This document shows, piece by piece, positions 35,691 through 46,604 of a stretch of DNA of 64,000 nt. Origin of the DNA: Demequina phytophila (lineage in GTDB: Bacteria; Actinomycetota; Actinomycetes; Actinomycetales; Demequinaceae); assembly GCF_000971135.1 (NCBI RefSeq), contig NZ_BBLW01000004.1, positions 186,001 to 250,000 of the forward strand, in the 5' to 3' direction. The stretch's first letter is position 1. The number at the start of each line of letters is the position of its first letter. Under the pieces are notes generated by a model that searched no databases, was not told the origin of the DNA, and saw nothing but the letters and a program-made list of their open reading frames with translations. The position numbers and the translations under genes are program-made.

Positions 35691-35786
35691 CGGCACCCCC
35701 CATTGCCGCCGGATACCGCCATCATGCCTGGTGGATGGGCTCGCGTGAAGTCCTGTGGACAGCGGGCATGCGTGACGGCGCCGTGT

Positions 35787-35801
35787 CACAATGGCCGGGT
35801 G
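35787..35801 (+). promoter_or_regulatory. putative leaderless promoter of the HTH gene
   Basis: CACAAT (35787-35792), six bases, then GTG. No Shine-Dalgarno. Confidence 0.4.
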
Positions 35802-36011
35802 CCTCCGCGGTTCCTCAAGCTCAGCGACGTTCAGGAGATCCTCAACATCTCCTCCCCGCAGGCCTACGCCCTGGTGCGGTCCGGCGACCTGCCCGCGATC
35901 CAGGTGGGCGGACGCGGCCAGTGGCGCGTCGAGGAGGAGCAGCTCGAGGCGTACATCGCGCGCCAGTACGCGCTCGCCAAGGAGCACCTGAAGGAGCGCG
36001 AGACCCGCTGA
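35799..36011 (+). CDS. small helix-turn-helix protein (excisionase/BldC-like)
   Basis: A 70-residue DNA-binding protein with a winged MerR-like helix-turn-helix: FLKLSDVQEILNISSPQAYALVRSGDLPAIQVGG, followed by the wing GRGQWRVEEEQLEAYIARQYA. The layout matches excisionase/AlpA-type and BldC-type proteins of actinobacteria, which can bind direct repeats cooperatively. There is no integrase or phage gene nearby, so a chromosomal regulator is likely. It is divergent from the SAF/CpaE-like pair. Four 10-base-phased repeats 590 bases downstream, before the LysM gene, are a possible target. Confidence 0.85.
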   Translation: MPPRFLKLSDVQEILNISSPQAYALVRSGDLPAIQVGGRGQWRVEEEQLEAYIARQYALAKEHLKERETR

Positions 36012-36017
36012 CCTGCG

Positions 36018-36524
36018 CTAGCGGGCCCGGACCGCGAGCAGCGCGGCCGATGCGATCGCGACCGACCCCGCGTCCGTCACCAGGTCCAGGTGGTCGGCGC
36101 CGACCGCGCCGATGATCCCGCGCCAGCGTCCACCGTCGGTCTCGACGGCCACCGCGAGCCCGGCCTCCGCGAGCTCGCGCAGCGCCGCGGCCACGGTGAG
36201 GCGGAGCCGCACCTCGCCGAGCACCGTCGCGGCGTGTCCCAGTCCGTCGGCGGCCGCCACCGCCGCGAGCGGCACCAACGCCTGACCGTCGCCGACGTCG
36301 AGCAGCACCCAGGAGCCGGCGACGTCCGCCACCGCGCCCCTCACCTCGGAGCCCCCGCGCAGCACCAGGCGCACGGGCCCACCGCGGTGCGCCGCGAGCC
36401 GCCCGGCGAGCGTCACCGCCGCCCGTTCGTCCCGGGTGCGCTCCTCGATCTCGACGTCGAGGTCGACGCGCTCGGCGACCTCGAGCCTCGACTCGAGGTC
36501 GGCGAACAGCAGCTCCCAGCGCAT
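36018..36524 (-). CDS. conserved actinobacterial hypothetical protein
   Basis: A 168-residue protein beginning MRWELLFADLESRLEVAERVDLDVEIEERTRDERA, a start I recall from conserved but unnamed actinobacterial proteins. The body is beta-rich with two SH3/LSm-like stretches (VRLVLRGGSEVRGAVADVAGSWVLLDV and RWRGIIGAVGADHLDLVT, described by position about 52-80 and 135-155). No catalytic residues are recognised. It converges on the HTH gene with six bases between them. Confidence 0.6.
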   Translation of the reverse strand: MRWELLFADLESRLEVAERVDLDVEIEERTRDERAAVTLAGRLAAHRGGPVRLVLRGGSEVRGAVADVAGSWVLLDVGDGQALVPLAAVAAADGLGHAATVLGEVRLRLTVAAALRELAEAGLAVAVETDGGRWRGIIGAVGADHLDLVTDAGSVAIASAALLAVRAR

Positions 36525-36536
36525 GGCGCCACGCTA
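36522..36536 (-). promoter_or_regulatory. putative leaderless promoter of the 36018-36524 gene
   Basis: TAGCGT (36536-36531 on the minus strand), six bases, then ATG. No Shine-Dalgarno. Confidence 0.45.
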
Positions 36537-36600
36537 GCGCCCGCATCCACAGCCCGCCCGCAGCGGTGGACAGATCGGACATCACTGAGTTACACCAGGA

Positions 36601-36640
36601 GATATCAAACTGCATCAAACAACATCTAAGAGGGGCAAAC
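36601..36640 (+). repeat. four 10-base-phased direct repeats upstream of the LysM gene
   Basis: Successive 10-mers gatATCAAAC, tgcATCAAAC, aacATCTAAG, aggGGCAAAC keep the same register right up to the start codon. The region is far more A+T-rich than its surroundings. The last unit contains the Shine-Dalgarno. Confidence 0.55.
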
Positions 36641-36641
36641 C

Positions 36642-37373
36642 ATGAACGTGGTGGGGACGATGCGGCCGTCAGGGGCCGCGGGGACGATGCGGCGGTCGGG
36701 GGCCGCGGCGCGGGCGGCCTGGGCGTCGCTCGCCGCGACGGCGGCGGCACTCGTGACTGCCGGCGCGGCATCCGCCCTGGCCTGGCAGACCCTGCACCGG
36801 GTCGACTGGCGCGTGTGGGCCGCCGCCGACGCCGTGGTGGTGGTCGCGGGAGCCGTGGCCGCGACGGTCGCGGCCCGGTTCCTGGTCGAGGTCGCCGCCG
36901 CCCTCGCGGCGATCGCCCACGGCGCATCGGCGCCGCGCTGGACGGGCCGGTTCGCGCGGGCCACCGCTGCCGCTCTCGCCGCGACGCTGCTCGGTGCCGG
37001 TGCCGCACAGGCCGCGGACCCGCCGCCCTCCGCGGGCTGGCTCCCTGCCCAGGGCGCCTCGACGGCCGTCCCGTGGACCCCGGCGACCGAGGCGCCGAGC
37101 CCCGCGCGCATCGTCCCGACGGCGGCGCCGACGGCGACGGAGCGCCCGGATGCCGGGGCGCCACCCGGCCGTTCCGTGCACGTGGTCGCCGCCGGCGAGT
37201 CGCTGTGGTCCATCACCGCGGACGCGCTGGACACGGACGAGGCCGGCGCGATCGCCGCCGCGTGGCCGGAGCTCTACCGCGCGAACCGTACCGCGATCGG
37301 CGGCGACCCGGACCTCATCCACCCGGGTCAACGGCTCACGGTCCCCGCCGCCCTCGAGGGGGGCGCCCGATGA
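36642..37373 (+). CDS. LysM-domain membrane protein
   Basis: A 243-residue protein. Its N-terminus has two copies of a GTMRxSGAA-like unit encoded by a 27-base tandem repeat. Two or three hydrophobic segments follow (about 22-45, 52-76, 106-124), the last resembling a signal-type helix ending AQAADPPP. A Pro/Ala/Thr linker leads to a C-terminal LysM domain (about 183-238, HVVAAGESLWSITADAL and LIHPGQRLTVP), which binds peptidoglycan glycan. The protein probably sits in the membrane with LysM in the wall. The ATG follows AGAGGGG. It overlaps the Rv3235-like gene as ATGA. Confidence 0.85.
   Translation: MNVVGTMRPSGAAGTMRRSGAAARAAWASLAATAAALVTAGAASALAWQTLHRVDWRVWAAADAVVVVAGAVAATVAARFLVEVAAALAAIAHGASAPRWTGRFARATAAALAATLLGAGAAQAADPPPSAGWLPAQGASTAVPWTPATEAPSPARIVPTAAPTATERPDAGAPPGRSVHVVAAGESLWSITADALDTDEAGAIAAAWPELYRANRTAIGGDPDLIHPGQRLTVPAALEGGAR
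36653..36706 (+). repeat. 27-base tandem repeat carrying the GGGACGATGC motif
   Basis: Two units (36653-36679 and 36680-36706) agree at 25 of 27 bases. Each begins GGGGACGATGCGGC and ends GGGGCCGC. The repeat lies in the first codons of the LysM gene. A similar arrangement occurs between genes at 54628-54662. Confidence 0.8.
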
Positions 37374-37762
37374 GCGCCGAGCCGGCATGGGCGCCTCGAC
37401 CGGCCCGGCGCGACGTCTACGGGAGGCGGCGGCCCACGCTGGGAGACCCCACCCCGCTCGCGTGCACCGTCGCGCTCACCGCGATCGAGGTGGCCCACGG
37501 CGGCGATGGCATCGACACGCTGCTGCGGTGGGTCACGCCGGAGGTCCGCGAGTCCCTGGCGCGGCAGCACTCGATCGCCCGGCGCACCGGGCGGCGGGGA
37601 GGCACGGAGGCGAGCATCCTGCGCGCCCGCGCCTGCCGGGTGTCGCGCGGCGCGGCGGAGATCGCGGCGGTCGCGATGATCGGGACGCGCGCCCATGCCG
37701 TCGCGATCCGCCTCGAGGACCTCGCGGGCCGGTGGGTCATCACCGTGCTCGACATCGGCTGA
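37370..37762 (+). CDS. Rv3235-family protein
   Basis: A 130-residue cytoplasmic protein resembling mycobacterial Rv3235, a family found close to secA in actinobacteria. A disordered Pro/Arg-rich N-terminus leads to an alpha/beta region (LACTVALTAIEVAHGGDGIDTLLRWVTPEV onward, about 28-60) and a beta-hairpin end (HAVAIRLEDLAGRWVITVLDIG). The resemblance of the core to SecA-linked or NTF2-like folds is too weak to assign a function. It is coupled to the LysM gene and ends at a bidirectional terminator shared with secA. Confidence 0.75.
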   Translation: MSAEPAWAPRPARRDVYGRRRPTLGDPTPLACTVALTAIEVAHGGDGIDTLLRWVTPEVRESLARQHSIARRTGRRGGTEASILRARACRVSRGAAEIAAVAMIGTRAHAVAIRLEDLAGRWVITVLDIG

Positions 37763-37769
37763 GGGCAGA

Positions 37770-37812
37770 CGCCACGAGGGCGGCACCCCGGAAGGGTGCC
37801 GCCCTCGTGGCG
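37770..37812. terminator. strong bidirectional terminator
   Basis: A perfect 19-base stem CGCCACGAGGGCGGCACCC (37770-37788) / GGGTGCCGCCCTCGTGGCG (37794-37812), loop CGGAA, between the convergent Rv3235-like gene and secA. Confidence 0.93.
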
Positions 37813-37826
37813 GTGGGGACGGAGCG

Positions 37827-40664
<2,838 letters not shown>

Positions 40665-40710
40665 GTCGCGCTCCTCGCAAGCCTGTACAGTCCCCGACCA
40701 TCGTAGGCGG

Positions 40711-41601
40711 TCAGTGGATGCTCTCCGGCTCGTCTCGCTGTGGGCGCAACAGGACCACCGCAACCGCCAGGAGCACCCCGCCTGCGATCCCACCCCACCC
40801 GAGGCTCTCGTGCAGCACGATCGCTCCGAGCACGGCCGCCACCAGCGGTTCGAGCAGCGACACGATGGTCGCGACGAACGGCGGCACGGTGGCGAGGCCC
40901 CCCAGGTAGGCGACGTACGCGAGCGCGGTGGAGACGATCCCGAGCGCGAGCGCGTACCCCCACGCCGCGCCGCCCGTGGGGGCGCCCCAGCCGAGCACCA
41001 TCGCCACCGGGATCAGCAGCATCCCGCCGGCGGCGAAGGACAGCGCGGTGAGCCGCGCCGCGCCGAGCCCGGGCACCGGCTCGCGGTTGACCACCGTGAC
41101 GCCCGCGAACGCGGCGCCCGTGACGACGGCGACCACCACGCCCAGCAGCGCGCGGTCGCCGACCGTGAGGGACGAGCCCAGCAGCGCCGCCAGGCCCGCG
41201 ACCGCGAGGGCGAGCGCCAGCACCCGCCGCCCCTCGGGTCGGTCGCCGCGCCGCGCCCAGTCCCACAGCGCGACCCACACGGGCGCGGAGCCGATCGCGA
41301 CGAGCGTCGCCAGCCCGACGCCCGCGAGCGTGATCCCCGTGAAGTAGAGGACCTCGAACACCGCGGTGAGGGAGCCCGTCGCCAGGATCCGCACCAGCAT
41401 CGGGCGGTCGAGCGACCCCGGCGCGAGCGCGCGGCGCACCAGCAGCCACAGCGTGAGCGCCACACCGGCGATGAGCATGCGCCACATCGCGACGGACGCG
41501 GGCGGGACGTCGCTCTCCCGGGCGAGCAGGGTGCCCAGCAGGCCGCCGCTGCCCCACAGGGTCGCGGCGAGGACGACGGAAAGGAAGTGGCGGGGCTGCA
41601 C
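40711..41601 (-). CDS. EamA/DMT-family exporter
   Basis: A 296-residue membrane protein with ten predicted helices arranged as two EamA repeats (about 5-140 and 150-285). [21 protein letters not shown] opens the first repeat, and [41 protein letters not shown] (about 225-265) is the conserved end of the second. Family members export amino acids or other metabolites; the substrate is unknown. The GTG at 41601 has no Shine-Dalgarno but a TAGATT six bases upstream. Confidence 0.9.
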   Translation of the reverse strand: MQPRHFLSVVLAATLWGSGGLLGTLLARESDVPPASVAMWRMLIAGVALTLWLLVRRALAPGSLDRPMLVRILATGSLTAVFEVLYFTGITLAGVGLATLVAIGSAPVWVALWDWARRGDRPEGRRVLALALAVAGLAALLGSSLTVGDRALLGVVVAVVTGAAFAGVTVVNREPVPGLGAARLTALSFAAGGMLLIPVAMVLGWGAPTGGAAWGYALALGIVSTALAYVAYLGGLATVPPFVATIVSLLEPLVAAVLGAIVLHESLGWGGIAGGVLLAVAVVLLRPQRDEPESIH

Positions 41602-41613
41602 CCGGCGAATCTA
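41599..41613 (-). promoter_or_regulatory. putative leaderless promoter of the EamA gene
   Basis: TAGATT (41613-41608 on the minus strand), six bases, then GTG. No Shine-Dalgarno. Confidence 0.5.
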
Positions 41614-41641
41614 GCCGGTGGCAGCCCCGCCGTGACGGCGA

Positions 41642-42289
41642 TCAGGCGGTCTCGCGCGACTCCTCGGACGCGCCCTGCTCGAGGTGGATCACGCCGTAGG
41701 TCCAGCCGCGTCGGCGGTACACCGCGGACGCGAGGCCGGTGTCGGCGTCATGGAAGAGGAAGAAGTCGTGCCCCACGAGCTCCATCTGGTCGAGGGCGTC
41801 GGCGACGCTCATGGGCGCGGCCGCGTGGGTCTTGGAACGGATGACGATGGGGGTGCCGTCGATCGGGATCTCGCGGTGCGAGCCCTCGGGCGCGCCCTCC
41901 CATGCCTCGACGCTGCTCGCGCGCTCGTCCGAGTCGGCGGCGTCACCGGCCGGCGCGGGCACCGTGTGCAGCCCCGCCTTGCCCTGGTGGCGGTGCGCCT
42001 TGCGCTCGTGAAGCTTGCGCAGCTGCTCGACCAGCTTCTGCATGGCCCCGTCGAGGGCGACGAAGCGATCCTCCGCCGCGGCCTCCGCACGCACCACTCC
42101 GCGTCCGCGCACCGTGATCTCGACGCGCTCGCGGTCGTTGGCGTGCTTGGGATTCCTCTCATGGACCACATGAACGTCCGCTCGGGTCGCCCGAGGGGCG
42201 AGGGCCTCGACCTTCTCCATCTTCTCGAAGATCTTCTGCCGCATGTCCTCGGAGACCTTGGTGTGACGTCCCACGATGGCGATGTCCAT
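41642..42289 (-). CDS. hpf: long ribosome hibernation-promoting factor
   Basis: A 215-residue long-form HPF that dimerises idle 70S ribosomes into 100S particles. The N-terminal S30AE domain (about 1-105; MDIAIVGRHTKVSEDMRQK, HERNPKHANDRERVEITV) binds the decoding site. A variable linker (about 115-150) joins the C-terminal dimerisation domain (about 155-212), which includes QMELVGHDFFLFHDADTG and VYRRRGWTYGVIHL. The ATG follows GAAGGAG. The hpf-secA proximity matches mycobacteria, as does comF upstream. Confidence 0.95.
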   Translation of the reverse strand: MDIAIVGRHTKVSEDMRQKIFEKMEKVEALAPRATRADVHVVHERNPKHANDRERVEITVRGRGVVRAEAAAEDRFVALDGAMQKLVEQLRKLHERKAHRHQGKAGLHTVPAPAGDAADSDERASSVEAWEGAPEGSHREIPIDGTPIVIRSKTHAAAPMSVADALDQMELVGHDFFLFHDADTGLASAVYRRRGWTYGVIHLEQGASEESRETA

Positions 42290-42315
42290 GACGAAAACTC
42301 CTTCACTGTCGCTGA

Positions 42316-42330
42316 GGCCCCGCAGGGGCC
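42316..42330 (-). terminator. short hairpin between comF and hpf
   Basis: GGCCCC (42316-42321) / GGGGCC (42325-42330) after the comF stop. It is short and could be fortuitous. Confidence 0.35.
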
Positions 42331-42416
42331 AGGGGCAAGGTGGCGGCGCTTGTCACGCCTGCTGCATCACCTCCTTGCCGGGAAGGTGTCCGACGTTCGT
42401 CGTCGTCCTGGACCTC

Positions 42417-43157
42417 CTACCCTAGCGCGGGTTCCGAGCGCCCGTCCCGGACTCTCAGCACTTTCCCAGGGCCCGGCGCGGATGCCAGGACGAGCGCCCC
42501 GATCGGCACCAGCCGCGACCCCGCGAGCGCCGCCGCGGCACGCGCGAGGGTGGCGCCGGTGGTGAGCACGTCGTCGACCAGCAGCACCGGGCGGGGCGCG
42601 GGCTCCCGCCACGCGACGGGCCTCGCCAGCGACGGGCCCGCGCGCCACCGTCCCCTGTCGCCGGAGCCGCGCGACGCGCCCGTCGCGGGCGCCAGCGCCG
42701 TCACGGGCGCGGCGGGGACGCCCGCGTCGACGAGCCCCGCCGCCGCCGCGCCCGCCAGCATCAGCGGCAGGTCCTCGCCGCGCCTGCGCGTGTGGGCGGC
42801 CCGGGCGGGACAGGGCGCCACCGCGACGCGGGACGATGCGCCGGCCGGGCCGAGCGCCGCCGCGACCTCCCGCGCGCCTCGCCTCATCGCGGGACGCAGC
42901 AGCCGCCCCAGATCGCGCCTGCCCTCGTCCTTCCACGCGGCGACGATGCCGTGCGCGGGGCCGTCGAGCTCGGTGATGGACCACACCGGCAGCACCGGCG
43001 CGAGGGCGTCCAGTCGGGGCGCGCCGCTCTCGCACCGGAGCGGCGGCTCCCACCACGCCGCCTCGCACGCGTCGCACCAGCGCACATCCGTCAGCCCGCA
43101 CCCCGGGCATGCGACCGGCACCACGAGGCGCGCGAGTCGCGCGACGGGCCCGGCCAT
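42417..43157 (-). CDS. ComF-family phosphoribosyltransferase-like protein
   Basis: A 246-residue protein with the ComF layout. An N-terminal zinc-finger-like segment (ACPGCGLTDVRWCDACEAAWW, four Cys) is followed by a PRTase fold. The pyrophosphate-binding signature VLLVDDVLTTGATL lies at about 190-203. In competent bacteria ComF supports DNA uptake at the inner face of the membrane, but the family is universal in actinobacteria, and its role here is unproven. The ATG at 43157 gives the usual start. Its position between hpf and lpqB matches Rv3242c. Confidence 0.88.
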   Translation of the reverse strand: MAGPVARLARLVVPVACPGCGLTDVRWCDACEAAWWEPPLRCESGAPRLDALAPVLPVWSITELDGPAHGIVAAWKDEGRRDLGRLLRPAMRRGAREVAAALGPAGASSRVAVAPCPARAAHTRRRGEDLPLMLAGAAAAGLVDAGVPAAPVTALAPATGASRGSGDRGRWRAGPSLARPVAWREPAPRPVLLVDDVLTTGATLARAAAALAGSRLVPIGALVLASAPGPGKVLRVRDGRSEPALG

Positions 43158-43245
43158 CCGCCCACGGTGACACGGGCGGCGCACCCCGGGGGTGCATCGT
43201 CCCACCGCGGTGGACGGGCGGCCCCGTTGGCGGGGACCATGGACA

Positions 43246-44970
43246 TCAGCCTGCGTAGGCGAGCTCGTCGACGCCCGTGGCGATCTGCGACCATCCCGTG
43301 CCCGCCCGCTCACGCACGGTGCCGTCCCTCGACACCAGGGTGATGGACCGGTCGCCGTGACGCGCCGAGATCGACACCGCGTCGGGCACGGCGGCGTCCT
43401 CCGTGGTGCGGCCTCCGACGGACACCAGCCACAGGGGCGCGCTCTCGTCGCCCGAGGAGGTGCCCAGGAGCGCGACGGTGAGATCGTCGACCCAGATCGC
43501 GTCGATCGCGCGTCCCAGGTTGGCGCCGACCTGCAGCGGCTCGCCGATGCTGAGCGGCTCGCCGGCCTCGGAGCGCACCACCTCGACCACCTCGGCGACG
43601 GTCTGGTTGCCCGCGCGCGACACCACGAGGACCCTCGCGCCGTCGCGGGACGGGACCACCTCCTCGATGACGCGGCCCGCGAGCCAGCGCGCGTCGAGCT
43701 CCATCACGGTGCCGTCCTCCGCGACCGCGGTGACGCCGTCGGGGTCGACCGCGGGGGCGGTCCACACCCAGCCGTAGCGGTCGAAGCTCGGGGCGACCAG
43801 GTCCGCACCCTCGACCATGGTGGTCACCTCCATGGTGCCCTGCGCGCGTCCGGCGTCCTCGGCGGGGATCAGGTCCGGGGCGCCGCCCGCGAGCGCGTCC
43901 GAGACCACGATCCGGTCGCGGTCCACGCGGAACGCCACCCGGGTGCCGTCGTACGAGGTCGCGAGCTCGTCGGAACCGGCAGGGAGCGCCCCCACGGCGT
44001 CGGGCACCACGAGCAGCTCGTCGCCGTCCCAGAGGCCCAGGCGGCCGTCGATGAACACCGCGGCGACGCTCTCCGGGACGGGCTCCCTGGTGAGCGTGTC
44101 CGCCTCCTCGGCGACCAGCGGGACGCCCGCCACGGTGACGTCCACGTCGCGGATCCCGGGAAGCGCGGTGAGCGTGAGCCGCAGCTGCTGCTCCGCGAGG
44201 GCCCGCTGCTCCGGCGTGCCCGCGGACTGCGACGCGAGCTGCACCGCCGCGACGCCGTCGGTCACCACCACCGAGTCGACCGCCAGCGCGGAGCCGGCGG
44301 GGAACCCTGTGGTCACCGCGTTCGCCAGCCACGGCGACGGGCCCGCGACCAGCTCGCGCGCCGCCCACGTCGCGACGTTGGTCTGCGGCAGCCACCGCAG
44401 CTCGGGCACCACGGTGGTGCCGTCGGCGGACGCGAACACGAGCGACACGGGCAGGAACACGCGGTTGAACGTCGCCTCCGCGAGCAGCGAGCCGTCGTCG
44501 AGGCCGGAGATGCGCCACTGCGCGCCCACGTCCTGCGCCACCTCGAACTGGAGCTGCGACTGGGTGCCCGCCTCGGCCTCGACCATGCGCCCCGCATCGT
44601 CCAGCCACGCCGCCACCGGCACGGAGTAGACCACCTTGCCCGCGCCCTCGTCGTAGTCCGGCGTCAGCGCGCCCGAGTCGTACACGGTGACCTGGGCGAG
44701 CGGATCCCACTGGTTGCGCGCGGGCACGGTGAGGTACTCGCGCGCCACCGAGAAGTCGGACGCGAATCCCGCCGCGGTGGCCTGGATGAAGCCCGACACC
44801 GTGGCGTTGACGGAGTCGCCGATCTGCGGGCCCTCGGCGAACGGCACGATGGGCTCGGCTCCCTCGACCTCGCCGGTGCCCTCGGACACGGGCCCCGAGG
44901 TCGGGATGGATGTGCACGCCGCGAGCGCGAGCGCGCACGCGGCGGCGAGCGCGGCGATCCTGGTCCTCAC
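43246..44970 (-). CDS. lpqB: lipoprotein LpqB, partner of MtrAB
   Basis: A 574-residue lipoprotein of the outer membrane face. Lipobox ALAAC with Cys19. The N-terminal GerMN-like domain (about 180-300) and the C-terminal beta-propeller (about 300-570) are recognisable. In mycobacteria LpqB interacts with the extracellular part of MtrB and modulates phosphorylation of MtrA, affecting cell-wall metabolism and division. The GTG at 44970 overlaps the mtrB stop as GTGA. The three-gene order mtrA-mtrB-lpqB is intact. Confidence 0.93.
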   Translation of the reverse strand: MRTRIAALAAACALALAACTSIPTSGPVSEGTGEVEGAEPIVPFAEGPQIGDSVNATVSGFIQATAAGFASDFSVAREYLTVPARNQWDPLAQVTVYDSGALTPDYDEGAGKVVYSVPVAAWLDDAGRMVEAEAGTQSQLQFEVAQDVGAQWRISGLDDGSLLAEATFNRVFLPVSLVFASADGTTVVPELRWLPQTNVATWAARELVAGPSPWLANAVTTGFPAGSALAVDSVVVTDGVAAVQLASQSAGTPEQRALAEQQLRLTLTALPGIRDVDVTVAGVPLVAEEADTLTREPVPESVAAVFIDGRLGLWDGDELLVVPDAVGALPAGSDELATSYDGTRVAFRVDRDRIVVSDALAGGAPDLIPAEDAGRAQGTMEVTTMVEGADLVAPSFDRYGWVWTAPAVDPDGVTAVAEDGTVMELDARWLAGRVIEEVVPSRDGARVLVVSRAGNQTVAEVVEVVRSEAGEPLSIGEPLQVGANLGRAIDAIWVDDLTVALLGTSSGDESAPLWLVSVGGRTTEDAAVPDAVSISARHGDRSITLVSRDGTVRERAGTGWSQIATGVDELAYAG

Positions 44971-46604
44971 GGCGCCACCTCCCTGCGGTCGGAGTCGAGC
45001 GGGACGCGCTGCGCGATGGTGCCGTAGTCGAGCTCGGCGATCACGAGCGGGAGGGGCGGGTGCTGGCCCAGCCCGCGCGACGTGCGCGGCAGCTGCAGCC
45101 GGAAGCTCGCACCCTTGCCCGGCAGGCCCCACGCCTCGAGCTTGCCGCCGTGCAGCTGCGCGTCCTCGCGGGCGATCGAGAGGCCCAGCCCGGTGCCGCC
45201 CATGGTCCGCGCACGGGCGGCATCGGCGCGCCAGAAGCGGTCGAACACGCGCTGCGCCTGCTGCGGCGTGAGGCCGATCCCGTAGTCGCGGACCACCACC
45301 GCCACGGCCCGCTTGCTCGAGGACACGACCACGTCGACGGGGTGACGCTGCGCGTGCTCGATCGCGTTGGACAGCAGGTTGCGGACGATGCGCGCGACGC
45401 GCGGCCTGTCCATCGACGCGACGTGGTCGCCCTTCGCGACCCAGAGGCGGAGCTCGACGCCCTGGCTGCGGGCGGGCGGCACCATCGCCTCCACCTGGTC
45501 GCGCACGACGTCCGCGAGCGACATGTCGTCGAACTCGAGCTGCGCCGCGCCCGCGTCGATGCGCGAGATCTCGAGGAGGTCCGACAGGAGCGACTCGAAG
45601 CGGTCGATCTGGGTGTTGAGCAGCTCCGCGGACCGCGCCACCTCGGGCGCGAACCCGTCGCGCGAGTCGTGGAGCACGTCGGAGGCCATGCGGATGGTGG
45701 TGAGGGGGGTGCGCAGCTCGTGCGACACGTCGGAGACGAACCGCCGCTGCAGGCGCGACAGCTCCTCCATGCGGGTGATCTGGCGCTGCAACGACTCGGC
45801 CATCTCGTTGAACGTGCGCGCGAGCGTGGCCATCTCGTCCTGACCGCGCACCGTCATGCGCTCGGACAGGATGCCCTCGGCGAGGCGCGACGCGACGCGG
45901 GCGGCGTGGCGCACCGGCCTCACCGTCTGACGGGTCACCTGGAAGGTCAGCACGCCGAGCAGCGCCATGAGGGCGATCGCGCCCACGATGAGGACGCGCT
46001 GGATGAGCAGCAGCGTCGCCTGCTCGTCGGCGAGCGAGTACACGAAGTACAGCTCGTACTCCCCCGCGACGCGGATGGTGAACGGCACGCCCACCACCAC
46101 GCCCGGATCGCCGGTGTCGGGCAGCGCGACGAACTGCCAGGACTGGGGGTCGCCCGCCTGCACCGCGGCACGCATCTCCGGGGTGATGACCTCGACGAGG
46201 CCCGTGTCGGTCACGGGGGTCGAGAGGATCACGCCGGACGTGTTGGCGGGGTCGCGCAGCAGCACCAGGCCGCGCGAGTTGCCGCCGATGGTGCCGAGCG
46301 TGTCGAAGAGGTCGTACGCGAGCTGCTGGAGGTCGCCCGAGCTCTCCGCGGTCGACGCATCGACGTTCTCCTGCGCGCTCGCGGCGTCGCGCGCGGACTC
46401 CGCGAGGATCCGGTCCACGCGCGTCTGCACCAGCCCGTCACGGATCTGCGTGCTGATGAGCGCGCCGATCACGATGACGGCACCGAGGCCCAGGATGGTG
46501 GTGGTCGCGACCACCCGCAGCAGGAGCGACCCTCGGAAGCGGCGCCAGACCCGTCGCGGGCCCCTCGCCAGGTTCGCCCACAGGGAGCGGGGGGTGAGCC
46601 TCAC
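44967..46604 (-). CDS. mtrB: sensor histidine kinase MtrB
   Basis: A 545-residue kinase. It has a basic N-terminal region, a first membrane helix (about 27-50), an extracytoplasmic sensor (about 51-195), a second helix (about 196-220), HAMP, then the dimerisation helix RFVSDVSHELRTPLTTIRM with the phospho-accepting His. The catalytic ATPase domain has N box ..RNLLSNAIEHA, G1 DYGIGL and G2 GGTGLGLSI. It phosphorylates MtrA in response to cell-wall or division cues. The GTG at 46604 overlaps the mtrA stop as GTGA. Confidence 0.96.
   Translation of the reverse strand: MRLTPRSLWANLARGPRRVWRRFRGSLLLRVVATTTILGLGAVIVIGALISTQIRDGLVQTRVDRILAESARDAASAQENVDASTAESSGDLQQLAYDLFDTLGTIGGNSRGLVLLRDPANTSGVILSTPVTDTGLVEVITPEMRAAVQAGDPQSWQFVALPDTGDPGVVVGVPFTIRVAGEYELYFVYSLADEQATLLLIQRVLIVGAIALMALLGVLTFQVTRQTVRPVRHAARVASRLAEGILSERMTVRGQDEMATLARTFNEMAESLQRQITRMEELSRLQRRFVSDVSHELRTPLTTIRMASDVLHDSRDGFAPEVARSAELLNTQIDRFESLLSDLLEISRIDAGAAQLEFDDMSLADVVRDQVEAMVPPARSQGVELRLWVAKGDHVASMDRPRVARIVRNLLSNAIEHAQRHPVDVVVSSSKRAVAVVVRDYGIGLTPQQAQRVFDRFWRADAARARTMGGTGLGLSIAREDAQLHGGKLEAWGLPGKGASFRLQLPRTSRGLGQHPPLPLVIAELDYGTIAQRVPLDSDRREVAP

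Noticed and set aside
35799-36011. A phage or integrative-element excisionase
   Set aside because: No integrase, attachment-site duplication or phage gene is present; the surrounding genes are conserved chromosomal ones.
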